Assembly (NCBI GenBank): GCA_002633005.1
Contig: NMRA01000966.1
Location: 6,289-70,288 of the forward strand
Source of the DNA: Phoronis australis
Lineage: Eukaryota > Phoronida > Phoronidae
DNA: 64,000 nucleotides
Reading direction: 5' to 3'
Shown here: positions 10,528 to 24,400 of the stretch, piece after piece
Layout: the number at the start of each line of letters is the position of its first letter
Position numbering within the stretch: position 1 is the stretch's first letter
The notes under the pieces: generated by a model
Database searches by the model: none
The model's input: only the letters and a program-made list of their open reading frames with translations
What the model was told of the DNA's origin: nothing
Position numbers and translations under genes: made by a program

Positions 10528-13500
10528 GTAATGAATATCATTTCTCTTTGGTTGTCATTTGGGACAGAATGTGAAAGTGACTTGACTGAGTGTTTAGAAT
10601 GCAATATGACCAACTATAAGTGAAATTTGATTTCATCATTTTATCCACAAAACACACTTAGCACCAAATTAAATGTTGTTTCCGTGTTCACGTTTTGTAC
10701 CACAGCTACAATCAGACAAGTCTGAAAAGTTTTAGGCAGTAACAACAATTCTAGATGCCTTCTAATAATGAAAATGATAATTTTTCCAATTAATTTTGTC
10801 CCAAACTGGTGATGGGACAACTCCTACGCTAACGTTTGGGGTTTTGTTACCCCAAAGTCTATGCATTCTAAGCCAGACTGTGACTAATCTGTCCTAATCG
10901 ATTCACAAGTTAATACCTCGTGGCTCAGCTGTGATGCTGAAGAAAACCTATTTGCTAATTTCTCGGATAATGCATCAACTTTAAAAATTCAAAGATGGCT
11001 ACTATTTACAGTTCAGTTTTAAAATAAGTCATGTTGGTCGTTTGCTTTACTTAATGTTTATATTTTGAATTTGAAACTCATACTCTAAACAAAGGTGTTT
11101 GGTTTATGTCCAGCACCTTCATCCAAGCCCATGAATAGCGACTAGCTGACTTCAATCCGTAACTGCACCTTTGATGTGCTGATTACTTCTCTGGATACTT
11201 TGGGTTAAACTGTGCATGCTTTCTCGTCCACTTGCGTGCAAATCCTGTTAGCGTAAGATTTGCCCAATGTGCGATTTCACCATTAGCACTGCAAACTTGG
11301 AGGTGGTTTATTCACGGCCTAAAGATTGAAAACTGTTTAGCTGTGGAAAATAGGAAGTTTTAAGTCTACTTCTTACTTCAAAACTTATAACAATTATAAA
11401 CATAAATGCAAATTTGTCTCTCTTCAGCAGACTATATGCAATTTCATGCCCATTCGCAATAGCTGATAACATTAAGATGAGAATTGCCTAACATGTCAAG
11501 ATTTGTTTTCACTTTTTGCTCTTTTGATAGACTACTTTTATTGGTGGTGCTGTCGTATTCTATTCATAACCCTTGAAATCCCTAAGACTTCACCTTGGTC
11601 ATTTTCTATTATGAAATTGAATCAAGACATGACAATGAGATTTTCTAAAGTTAGAGCCCGTTTCCTCAATGCCTTCTGAAAGTTAAAGACATGTTTGCAC
11701 TACCTATAGAACCTGTCTATTGTATGTGAAGATCTCTTTCCTGGGGCCATTATAAATATCCCCTCCTCCGTACAATTTCAACTCCCTAGAACCTGTCTGT
11801 TGTATGTGGAGATCCCTTTCCTGGGGCTATTACACTGCAATTATGTCCACTAGCTGGATCAGTAAAAGAACCCAAAACTTCTCTCAATGATGAGCTAGCC
11901 CTTATCCATGACTGGCTTATTCAAACTAAACTCACTCTTAACGTTAGTAAAACCAAGTCCATGCTGTTTGGAACCCACCAGAAATTAAAACAACAAAAAC
12001 TGTCTCTTTCTATCAACGGTTCTTCCATCGAGAATGTTGACAAGTTTAACTACTTGGGCCTTATTTTATATCCCAGTCTTAAATTTAATATGCACATAGA
12101 TCCTACCACAAAGAAATTATCAAAGAAAATCGGTGTACTTAAACGTCTAGTAGGCAAATTTCTTAATGTCATTACTCTTAAGACACTTTACCATTCTATT
12201 ATTCAGTCTCATATTGATTATTGTTTACTGGTTTGGGGGCACACTAGTGACACACTTGTTAGCTAAGTCCAAGTAATCCAAAATAGAGCCTCCAGGGCTA
12301 TCCTGGGTACTAGAATTAGGGACACTAGGGTTGAAGACTTGCATTCCAAGCTGGGATTTATGAAAGTAAGACAAAGAAATAAATATCTCTCTGCCTGTTG
12401 TATGTACAGATGTATCAATGCCTTGGCTCCTGCATATCTCAGCAGTAAATTCAATAGCAGTCAGGCTGTATATTCTACACGTTCTTCTGTTGCTGGCAAT
12501 GTTTCTTCTAAAACAATTGAAACCGAGATGGGCAAGAGATCTTTTATCTATGCAGCTGCTGTAATATGGAATTCTCTTAGCCCAGAAATTAAACGGTCCA
12601 ATTCAATTACTACCTTCAAAGTCAATATTAAAAAGTGGCTGTAATTTACCTAACCTTTTATACCCTGCCTGTCTTAATCATGTCATTTTTTCATTGTCGT
12701 AAATACACTGAATGTCTAGAATCATCTCTTAATTTATTTCATCTGTCTTAGTTAAATTTTACCGTTATTTGTCATTTAGTTATTGTCTTAATTCTCCACC
12801 TGTTTTAATTGTTTTTTTTTTTGTTAGGTATATTTCATTGTTGTTTTATTACTTCATTGTATTATATTACTGTTTTTCTTGTTGAGGGCCCTCTTGGAAA
12901 GCAGTGCTATCCGACTGAAGAGGCCACCCTCATTTTAAATATCACAATAAATAAATAAATAAAATAAATCCCCCTCCTCCGTATAGTTTCAACTCCCTAC
13001 AAAAACCATTCCCAAGATGAGATAAGCTCGTGAAGCGTTCTCGCAATCATTTGTTGGAGCTTACAAGTCCTAAACCAGTTACCACGTACATTGCTCAACA
13101 AACCAGTAACGACATCGTTTTTGGCTAGTATTTGTCGTATTTATTTGGCGAAAAACAATTCCAACATAACATAATAAGGCTGAAGTAATTTATCAGCATT
13201 ATGCTTGCGCAGTCACAGAGATGGCTAGTTTGTTCCCGCCCTATTCACATGAGTGGTACATCATGCTCAGAGCGACAACTTCTGCCTCGCACTATCTAAT
13301 AATGTGCATGGATGCTTCTCTTACAGTGGAGACACGTTCACTTGTGCAAGTTGTTCTAAGTCGAGTCTGTGTGTGGATGGAGCTAGAGTTGTTATCCGGG
13401 AATGTGCGTGCATAACCTCGCCATTCATAATTTGGTAGCAAAATACAACATGCTATATTCCCCTCTCTGGTCCGTATTAACGTAATTGATGATAGCTTCT

Positions 13501-15412
13501 AAATATTACTCATCATCAGATTTCATACTTTTCAAGCAAAGAAAAGATTTCTTCATCTATATTTTTGTTGAGAAACTTGATAAAATAAAATGTTACTTGT
13601 CTGCTACATTGTGCACTAAAACTGGTGAAGACTACCTGTAGTGAGCTGCTTATCGGCGTTATTGTTTGTAATTTATGGTACTCTTTAAATGCGTCCCTGC
13701 TAATCTCATATTCCCACTTTCTTGCAACAACTCCCATCGATTAATGAACTCAGTTACAGAGTGCAAATTAACCTTTTTAAATGTGCACCAGGGTTTAGTT
13801 GATGTGAGTTTGTATCGGCTTTGTGTCAGCCTCGCAAACATCAAAACTAACTTAATAGTTAGTTTGCTTCTGCGAACATTTTCTTTCATGGCTATGGTTA
13901 AGTCCTTTTCTCTATGAACTGCCCACAGCTTACTAGATGTATTCCGTCTAACATATATTTTAATTACAACTTTTGTTATTACTATTTTAATCTCTTTTCC
14001 TGAGTTCTTAACCTTTGATGATTTTAATGCCTCTTCGACTACTAATTATAGGAGGCCAAAACTGTAATTCACCTTTTCTTAAGGCCCTTTCTTACTGACG
14101 TAACTCCAGTCTGAGTGGAGCATCGACGTAAACTGCGAAGATAACTAAACCATTCATACCAGCTTATTGGACACCGAAGTAAGCAGTGGGTGATGCTGTC
14201 ATCATCAAAGTAATTGCAAGGTGGTGCTGATGCATCATTTGCACGCTAAAATTTTTTAATGTGATAATTTGGGATCATTTACATGTGGTAATTGACATAA
14301 AACTTATTTCTAATTCAATTGGTGATTATTCAAGCAAAATATAAGCAATTAGCGATGACACCGCCCTTTAATTGTTTACAATGGTCCCTGGTAATAACTT
14401 CGATGGGGCCGAAGTTAACTGTTCATACTGCTCTGCAGTGTCCATGCTCTGCTGTTAAATCCACCTGTTTACTATGAAGTTACCTGGCACTGTTAGCTTT
14501 GATTCTGGACTGAAGTTAAAGGAGCATGCCACCCAAAACACAACCTAATTTGTATCAGTTTAGATCGAGTAGTTCTACTCCATAAGGGCACGTACGGTTG
14601 CGTTACCTGTAAAGCGGGAACGATACACCGCAACATAATGGTATTAACTCTGCAAATGAACCACTGACGTCGCTGCTTCGTTTCTCACTTTCCTCACAGG
14701 TTAACGCGACACCTCTTGGCAAGGTAAGGTCGACCGTATGCGAGGCGATGTGGATATAGACCGATTAAGACGACAAAAAAGACTAATTAAATCGGGTGGC
14801 TCCTTTAACCCATCATACTGACCACAACTCCCCAAAATATCGTTGCGTTGACGTTAGTATGAAAGGGCCTACTGCAATTGGTGAAGGTAGGCATTAAGCT
14901 TACTGTCATTGGCTGAGTGTCCATGATATTACTCAGCATTTCCTAATTAGAAACTGCTCTATCTGATTTCTATTGGTATTACTGAATGACTAAAACAAAT
15001 TCCATCCTGTAGAAACACATCTTCAGGGTCTTGTATTGGGTATCTGGTGGATTAAATGCAGTGAGCCAAAGGCCAGTGGCAAAGCTCAGACAATTTACTC
15101 ATTCACAGACTTTTGTTAGAGCTAACTGGACTGTTGTGATTATAAGGTGGTGTCAGATATTATCAGCTGGTGCTTAAGCCTGTTAGTTGGATTTTATAAT
15201 CCAGTTACCCTGATCTTGGGCAAAGATACTATTATAAAATCTTTGTCTTGGGTTGAGGGAGTGTAGAACAAACTTCTTAATGAATAGGTCCTAACAACAA
15301 AAGAACTAAAAGTCTCCTCCACACACAGCCTACCCTAAAACAACTAGCACTAGTGCAACTTATCCCACTTTTGGTGAGGTGTGTGCACGCACACACGCAC
15401 GCATACACACAC

Positions 15413-15454
<42 letters not shown>

Positions 15455-18400
15455 ATCCAATAACTAACTAATTAAGGTAAGGTGAAAGTTGTTGCTCTCT
15501 GCATGACAATGAACAGCTGATGTGAATTACGGCTCACAAAAGAGGACCTTTCTGTAGGCAACCGCAGCAGATAATTACTTTAATCTGCCTTGCCCCAGGT
15601 TTGTGGCCACACAGCAATGAGAAGTGGTGCATGTTACCCTATCTCCACAAGTTAGAGTAAGTTGTCGTAATTAAGTGGGACAAATTGCACTACCATACTT
15701 TTAAATAGGGTCCACACTGCCCTCAAACCTCCGGTTAGTGGCCTTGTTAAATTACATCCTGAAATGTCATATCTTGATTAGTTAGGGTAATACAGGCTGT
15801 TTTGCTGTTTTTTGTTTGTCGTGTTTTGCAATATTGTCTGCTGGAGGAAAATAAACATTTGAAACCTAAAAAAGAACTCATTCCAGAAGTAAACTTGCTC
15901 TAGGGTAAGTGCTGTATGCGGATGGCACTGAAACCTTCAGCTACATCAGATCACATCCACCAACCTCTGAAGAACCATTACCCATCCCCAAAGATTTTTG
16001 GATTTTAATCAGCGAGTCCAGAGGAAGGGATTTAATCAATTACCATAATTGTTAATGTCAGATTTTAGATTGGAAGCCAATAACAATAATGATTGTTTTA
16101 TTCAGATCTGACAAGTTCTGCAGAAATGTCACATTAATTCCAGTTTTGATTGTCACTACAGTTCATTATGCATTTTACTTCTAGTCTCAAGTCCAATGAC
16201 TGCTTCAGTGCATGGTGTGTGCAGGAATGTTTGTGTCATTTCGTGTGTGAGAAACAATAGCAAGAAGATAATAGTGAATAACAATACAAAAAGTATGTGA
16301 GATTTGTTGTCAGCTTATGTATGAAATTGCTGTGAGAAAAGTACACGCTCACCTGTGAACGAGAGCCAATGACCTCTATTCTTTACATGCGCCCATATAA
16401 TGTGTGATGTCATATTGTCGCCACTTTGTCCGGGCATGGGGTTATCCAGTTGTCCACTTGATATCTCGAAAACCATTGGTCACATTTTGAAGAAATTTGC
16501 CACCAATGTTTAAAGGAGAATACCACCCGATTTAATTAGTCTTTTTTACCATCTTAATTGGTCTATATCCACATCGTCTCACACACAGTCGACCTTACCT
16601 TGCCAAGAGGTGTCGCGATAACCTGTAAGGAAGGTGAGAAATGACGCAGTGATGTAAGAGGTTCATCTGCAGAGTGAATGCCGCTATGTTGCGGTGCATC
16701 GTTCCCGCTTGCCCGAACTATGGAGCTGCGAGGAAAGCGGGCATATCGTTTTTTCGACTTCCTCGAGAACCCGAATTGCTTAGGAAGTGGCTCGCGGTAG
16801 TGAAGAATGAAAAGTATGCTGTTAATAGCAAGTATGAGGCCATGAAACATCTCCGTGTCTGTGGCTGACATTTGGTCGACAGTGATTTCTCTGACGATTG
16901 CCGGGTTACCAAAGAACTATCCATACGTTCCATTGCCTGTGCATGTTCATGGTTCCTTTCTATTATTTCTTGATCAGTGTATTCCAGTTCGAACTGATAG
17001 TCTGTGAAACCTAACGATCCACCTGTAAAGTCTTCGTCGGATGAGCTCTCGTCTAAGTCTGAGGATTACGAGTTGCAATGTTGACGTTCATTATTCTGCA
17101 TTGAAATGAATTATTCTCACCCTAACCAATGCTTATATGAAACTGAAACAAAGTCTGTCTCACTAGATACAATTTGTAATGTCTTTGGAGTATTTGTGAA
17201 TGCAAATGTTTTGAGAAGCCAGCAATGAATAAACCACCATACATTATTCAAATCATTGTTACTGTACAACTTTTGCCCTGACGGTTCTGTGGAAGGGGAA
17301 CCTCAGTGATTTCGCGGCCCCCGACAAGTATGTAGATTTTTAGTTTCATAACTAATTCACCAAAATAATTACGTGCACATTATTTCTTTCGCTCATTACT
17401 ATAGTCTTTTCGTGACTAGAGGTTTAGTTTCCAGCTAAAGCTCAGGTTTATGTTCGTGATGTCCATTCCCGCCGTTGGCCGCGACAAGCCTGATCGGGTT
17501 CCGAGCCACTCAGGCTAGGATAACCAGCGTTTTGTGTGTTTAGAACTGAAAAAAGTCGCTAGTCTAAAATTACAACAGACAGCCTTATTTTCCTGTTTGT
17601 ATTTCACGGAAGAATGATTCGAATTTATCACCAAACAAACCCAAACTACCGCGATCGACCATGGTAAATTGGGCTACCGAACTCTGTTGGCTGTGGTACG
17701 TTCAAATGCCTATAAATCCGTAACAGTGAAATAAAACAATGTATTTCTAAGGGTTTTACATCCAATTTTGATGATTTATTGGTGTAACATGATGAATTCA
17801 AGCAACAAGTTAACAGTAAGCATGTTGTGAACGCCTGCCCATACCAAAAAAAAGCCTTCCTGCAAACACTTGCCGCAAGCTTGCCGCAAAGTTGCGGCAA
17901 GCGCCGCAAAGTTGCGGCAAGCTTGCTGCAAAAGTTTCTGCAAACCAGCCGCAAACACGTAGAATCAACTCTGACCAAAGAGTGGATGCAAATTTCCTGC
18001 AACCCAGCCGCAAACATTGCCGCAAACTTGCGGCAAGCATGCCGCAAACATGCAGCAAACTTTTACCATGCAAATGAAGTTAGCCGCAAGCTTGCAGCAA
18101 ACATCTCTATGTCCTTATATGGAACAGTTCCTGCAACCCAGCTGCACACATTGCTGCAAGCTTGCCGCAAACATCTCTATGGATATGGAACAGTTCCTGC
18201 AACCCAGCCGCACACATTACTGCAAGCTTGCCGCAAACATCTTCATGGGGTTATATAGAAGTTTCTGCGAACCACCATAAAAAATATTGGATGCAAAACT
18301 ACAACATACTTGAATTGTGGCATGAATAATTTATTGTAGAAATGCCAGCTGACAAATACATAANAGTCGAACTTTTGCTCTTCTGCTCATGTATGAACAG

Positions 18401-21400
18401 ACAGTTAAACTTGTGTTCAATAGTTTGAGTGCAGACTGAGGATGCGTATGACTGAAGGTGATGGCAGCTAAAACACCTACCAGTAGTTAAATATACAATA
18501 TGCTAATCTTATTTTGTGCCCAATAGTTACCATGCATTTAACCAAAATAGAAATTTGTTGTTCCTATTGTGAATCAAACAGTCAGAGAGCGATGTGAAAA
18601 TTGACACAAACTTAAGTTTTACAGTCTCAATTAAGTGATTATTTTGAAGGACTGGTTACATGTAACTTGACAATGTTTTGGAAACTAGTTGATTAGTGGT
18701 CTCAACCCTGCTGCAAGCTTGCGGCAAACATGGTCTTTTGGTATGGGTGAACAGACTGCGTTCAGACCGATTACGAATTATTGGTTAATTTCAACACCTC
18801 CGTCTGCCGTCAGGTGTCGGGTAAAACAACTGAACTTGCTGTTATAGAGTGGAAGTACTCGATCTAAATTGATACAAAAAAGGTTGTTTTTTGGGTGGCA
18901 TTCTCCTTTAATGCATCATTAGAAGAGTTCATGTCATTTTTCAATCTACCTTGCCCCCTGGGGTCAGGGGGGACTTAGCTTTTTGAGTATTTGTCAAAGT
19001 CAAAGAGCATTTCTTGATGATATCTGGGTAACCGATGATTTCATTGAAACTTGACACAGAGGTAATGATGAGATTGCGCCGGCGCCTTGTGATTTTAAAG
19101 CAGATTCGACCACTGCAACGCTTCCTAGTAGCCATTGTGTGGGAGAGTGTTTCTAGATAATATGTTGAGAACAGAGTGAAGGATGTCAATGAAAGATTTG
19201 ATTATAGCCATCTGGCGGCATCATTAAATTCTCGGGAGCATTTGACCACTGTAGCACTAGTAGCTATAATTTTGTTTTCGACATCAGGCTTTTGAGGTGC
19301 TTGTTTGGAGGAATATTATATCTAGGGAACTAATCAAGGAATTGAGATAAAACTTGGCTCAGAGGTATATGATGTCCATGCATCACAACCATTTCATTTT
19401 TGGGCCAGTTCGATCACTGTAGCATCTCAGTCCTCAGTGGCCATTTTGGAGTTGGGTATTTCCAAATGATAATAATGTAGATATATGATTGGTGTATTTA
19501 ATGAAAGTTGACACTTTAAGTGAGGTAGTATGTGAAGTCTCTGTAATGACACCATTGAATTTTCAGGCACATTTGGCCACTGCAACACCTCGTAGTGGCC
19601 ATTTTGTTCCCGACAAAGACATTTGCAAGTATCTTTTGTGGTTAGAAGTGTTTCTGGATGGTATCTAGAGAACCAATTAAAGGAGAATGCCACCCGATTT
19701 AATTAGTCTTTTTACCGTCTTAATCAGTCTATATCCACATCACCTCGTATACGGTTAATCGTACCTCGCCGAGAGGTGTCGCGTTAACCTGTGAGGAAGG
19801 TAAGAAATGACACAGGGACGTCAGTGGTTCTTCTGCAGAGTGAGTGCCGCTATGGTGTGGTGTATCGTTCCCACTTGTGCGAACTATGAAGCTGCGAGAG
19901 AAACGGGTATATCATTTTTTTCGATTTACTCGAGAGTCCATAATTCTTCGGAAGTGGCTCGCAGTAGTGAAGAATGAAAAGTACGCCATTAATACCAAGT
20001 ATGAGACCGGGAAACTTCTCAGTGGCCTGCATTTCGTCAGATCGGTAGTTAATCAGTTTTTGATTATGGGGAATTGTAGTTGGCCATGAAAACATAAACA
20101 ATTACAATTAATTCAAGGCATGAGAACATAACGGTTTATATAACCTGTTTGATGACTGATTCGTTCGTGAGGCTTCTGTTTGGTCCTCTGGGTGTTGGAT
20201 GTTTTCGCTAGTTCTTTTTCTCAGCCCTAAAAAACGTCGTAATCCGATCGTATGTCTATGGAGATGCGGTGGAAAATCAGGATGGTCCGTGGGACACATC
20301 TGCACTTCTCCAAGAAGGCGTTTCACTTGCAGAATTTTGTGGCGGCAAATGCGTCAGTGGTTTCCATTAACATGCAGTTAGCTCACTAACACCATGACTA
20401 GTCATTCTAACGGTTTTCGGAACCATGCGCTCACCCAGCCTAAAAAAATGGGGGGGCTCAAATTTTTGAGAATGTGTACCTTTTACTAATCCTTAGATAT
20501 ATGACTTGTGCATTTGCTGAATTTTGGTAGTTCCTGGCTTTTTAGTGGACTTTTGTCTCGTGTTCTACTTTTTTCAGAGTTTTGTTTTTCAGAGGTGGGC
20601 CTTTTTGCCCTCTTCGCCCCCCTGGGTGCGTGCATAGGAACTATCCATATGTTCTGTAGTCTGTGCATGTTTACGGAGCCTCTCAATCATTTCTTGTATT
20701 CCGGTTCGAACTGATAGACTGTGAAACCTAATGATCGACCTGTGAAGTCTTCATTGGATTAGCGGTCGTCTAAGATTGCGAGTTTCCACGTTGACGTTTA
20801 TTATTGTACGTTATGTTTCAAAATGAATTATTCTCACCCTAACCAATGCTTATATAAAACTGAGACAAATTGTCAAAGTCTGTCTCATTAGATACAATTT
20901 GTAGTGTCTTGGAGTGTTCGTGAGTGCAAATGTTTTGAAAAGCCTCAAGCAATGAATAAATCATTGCGTTACCAGCTTTAGATGCAATAAACTAATTGTC
21001 TGAGCACCAAGGCTGTGTGAGGGCATGCTAATTCAGTGTTTGCAGACAGAAAGCTGTTGTGAAACAGTAACTTGATTTTATATCCTATGGTCAGATGCTG
21101 GGGGAATCTCTGTTTAGATATTCATATACATAATCGAATCATTGTTACTGTACAACTTTTACCGTGACGGTTCTGTTCCTGATGTCTTCAGTCGGCCGCA
21201 ATGGGCCTCAGGTTCCGAACCACAGGCCGGGATGACAAGCGTTTTGTGTGTTTAGAACTGAAAAAATCGCAAGTCTAAAGTTACAACACAGAGTAATATG
21301 TTCTTTTGTCTATATTTCACGGACAAATAATTTGAATACTGACCCCAAACTCCTGCGACCGACCTTGGTAAATTGGCCTACCGAACTCTGTAGGCTACGG

Positions 21401-24400
21401 TACGTTCAAGTCATAGGCAGATTTGGGGGGGGGGCAGGCCCCCCCTTGGCTGCCGCAAAACAAAAACAGCAAGAGTGTGAGAAAATATTGAGCTTACTAA
21501 TGAAATCCAGCAAATAACATACGACTGGAACAAGATTTAACAATGTGTGCAGTTATTTTGAGTGTCCGAGTCAGGCCGGTTTCCGTTTTTTTGTTTGTTT
21601 TGTTTTGTCTTCTCTTTAAATTTTAGCAAAATGTCCATATTCCCAGAATTTCAGGCCCCCCTTTATCGAATTTTGATGATTTATTGGTGTAAAATGATGA
21701 ATTCAAGTGTTTAGCCGACACCAGTAAGCATGTTGTGAATCTTTGCATAGTGGTATGATATCTAGAGATTGATTGACAGATTTCATTGAAACTTGAGTTA
21801 GAGTTATATGATTACAGGCCCGTAGAAAGGAAAAAATTATTGGGGGGCTGACTTTGCCAACCTACCCCCCTTGCTATCGTCACCCGTCCTGCCCCCTCCC
21901 CCCATTCTCTGAATGTCATCATATTTGTACCGACCCCCATCCCCCACACTCGCCATAGGTGTGGGGGTGCAACCAACAGGATTTGAGTAACCGTAAACCA
22001 ACAAAGATTCACGAAGAGTGAGAATGGGTCTAGGCCCCAGCGCACTCAGACGGGTAGGTAGGAGCTGCCTGAAGTAACTATAGATGGGTCAAAGGTCAAG
22101 GTTCCGTTTATTATGATCCAGTTTCGGGAAAACTTCATTTTATTATGGCCATTCTTTGAAGTAATTTTTGGAAAGGCGATGTCCCGAGGTGCCAGTGAGA
22201 TATGAGTGCCTTTGTGGCCGTTTCAGAATCCCTTGATGAAACACAGCCAGTTAAATACAGTTTCTGGTTGATAGGAGCAAACGATTCAGTTTTGAAGGAC
22301 AAAAATTCATTGCGCAATACTACTGGAAACCAAAAACATGAAGGAAGTTCAACCTTTCCAAGTTGATGACCAATATGTTTGATTTTATTTAAGAACTTTA
22401 ACTTCGTTTTCAATTTACGGTTTGTAAACTTAAACCCAGTAATCTACCGTAAACGTTCGGGTTAATGCCCATGCTCACTTAACCACCCATCCCTACGTTA
22501 GGTGGATTTTCGATTTAACCGCCCATTGCTCGGTTAAGCGCCCCTCTGCAATTTTTGAAGATTTCCGGTTAAGCGCCCACTTCTTGGTTAAGCGCTCACT
22601 TCTCGGTTAAGCGCCCATCCCCGACTTTTGAAGATTGATACGCGCGATTACCTATTTTTAGATAAAAATCTATGATAATAAAGAATGCAATGACAGAGTC
22701 GAAGACAGTGGTTTGGCTATGTGATTACAAGTAACAAATTATTGTCCCGGGTCATGGATTTGCTTCAAAATGTAATACCTTGAACGCTTTGTCACTTTAT
22801 TTTCTTCCCATGTTCGCAAAACTAAGAACTCGGCTTCAATACCTACAATTTCAGCGGTGCCATCTGCCGCGCTAAGTTTCCGTCTGCAGTGCTCTGGTTA
22901 AAACATATATTCAGAAAAATAAAGCCAAAGAAAAGTGACACTGGTCTTGCCAACACTCCTAATTCTCTTTAGGTGGGAAGCTCTCGGATTTTGAAGAATT
23001 CCCTTAACTTTGTGAATATTGTTTCTACCTGCCTTTTTAGCCCTCCCGAATAATTTTGTTTCTTCACTGGCTAGTTTCAACGGGAACAAAATCTTTCCCA
23101 TTCGAGTTTGAAATATCTTCGACGTATGAAAATTGACCTATCTCCAGGATTTTGATTGATGGCTTATCTGACCATTTAGAACGCAGCATTATTGACGCAC
23201 CTTCGTTTCCAAGCCGCCGTTTTACCCGACAAACAACACGTTTCCGGGTAAAACTTGTTTGTTAGTCGACATTACACAAGGCGGCGGAGCTTGCGATAGG
23301 TCAATTGGCAGCAGAGGGAGGGGGTGAACCCCTGGGGCCTAGGGAACATCAAGCCGCGAATTATCAGAACTGAGACTTCGCGTCGCAGTTTTGGGGTACG
23401 TTGTTTTTTTTTAAAGAGCCTGAGGCCCAAGTTCAGTGTCAAATAAACACCCGGTCAGCTTAAACCTACAGTCGAACTGCTGTTGCTGTTTTCTTTTGAT
23501 GTGTGACTTTTGTGTGGTGCGTGCGCGGAAGTTCCCATGCTCTGGAGTGCAAGTTACCTTGACTGCACATGTGATTTGACAGGTGACTCATATGCGCGTG
23601 CTCAACCCCGGAAAGAAGGTCTTGAGAATCTGTTTGCCGCTGTCTTTTGCTGTAAAAAACGTTGCGCATATTGAACAGGCCGATTACTTGCCGACATTTC
23701 CAAGTCGCGATCGTTTGCGGGGACATTTCGCGCAAACAGCGGGACCGAACAGTGTCGCAGTACGATATTGTAGGTTATGTAATAGGATAGTCTGGAAATC
23801 TTGCATTTAAAATAAAAATGTGTTTTTCCACCACAAAATTTGGTAAGTTGATCGTTTAACAATGAATAGAAACATCGATGTTTTGTGACTTTTTATCACA
23901 TATGTATGTCGTGGCCCATACATTGCAAATTTCAGGTCGCATGTTACGACTAAATACAAGATGACCAAAATCTCGGCTACCATTTTCAAAAATTCAGGTC
24001 GCCAATGCGACCTGCAGCTCGTTATGCCTTAGCGCTGAGTCCTGTTTCCAACAACACCGACTCAGTAAGGAGGCTTTGCTCGTTGGAACAAACCACTGGA
24101 GCCGGTTACCCGAATAATGGGGGCTTCGTCTTTGAATTATTTTTACCGACTCCGGTACTTGTGTATGAACTATTAACTTCTTTCTCAGACTCTACCATAT
24201 GGTTTCATTAGACTCATCCCATTCATAGTGTTAGTATTTTTTAACATTAAAATCTTAAGCACTTTTTTGAGTAATGCCTTTGCGGTAACTTTTGATTGAC
24301 GATTGGCTTATATCTGCCAACCTCCGCCGGGCGGTCAAAATAAAACAGCTGTAGAACCTTACGTTGAAAATGTCATTGAATCACGGAGTCTCAACCATAA

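Larger units (their letters stand above)
16510..18911 (+). mobile_element. Kolobok-like DNA transposon with THAP remnant, complete ends
   Basis: TTAA duplications at 16510-16513 and 18908-18911 bound a 2.4 kb element. The termini are AGGAGAATACCACCC and the complementary GGGTGGCATTCTCCT. A THAP zinc-finger fragment lies near the left end (16686-16905). TTAA targets plus a THAP domain are the hallmarks of Kolobok (family knowledge), though other THAP transposases exist. Most of the transposase is absent, so it is non-autonomous. A second element (17838-18747) is inserted in it. Confidence 0.8.
19677..21790 (+). mobile_element. Second Kolobok-like element, right end lost
   Basis: Starts with TTAA (19677-19680) and AGGAGAATGCCACCCG, as at 16514. 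Matches 16514-16870 up to about 20040, then again 16915-17800 across 20635-21745. An unrelated piece of about 590 bp separates these blocks, and G/C-rich material interrupts at 21420-21660. No right TIR. Confidence 0.75.

Noticed and set aside
17646-18258. Several cysteine- and alanine-rich frames around 17.8-18.2 kb
   Set aside because: Translations of the GCCGCAA array in different frames (AASLPQ, RKHAAN repeats); an artefact of the repeat.
23466-23862. Overlapping frames inside TIR element G
   Set aside because: No DDE, HTH or other transposase signature; frames on opposite strands overlap.
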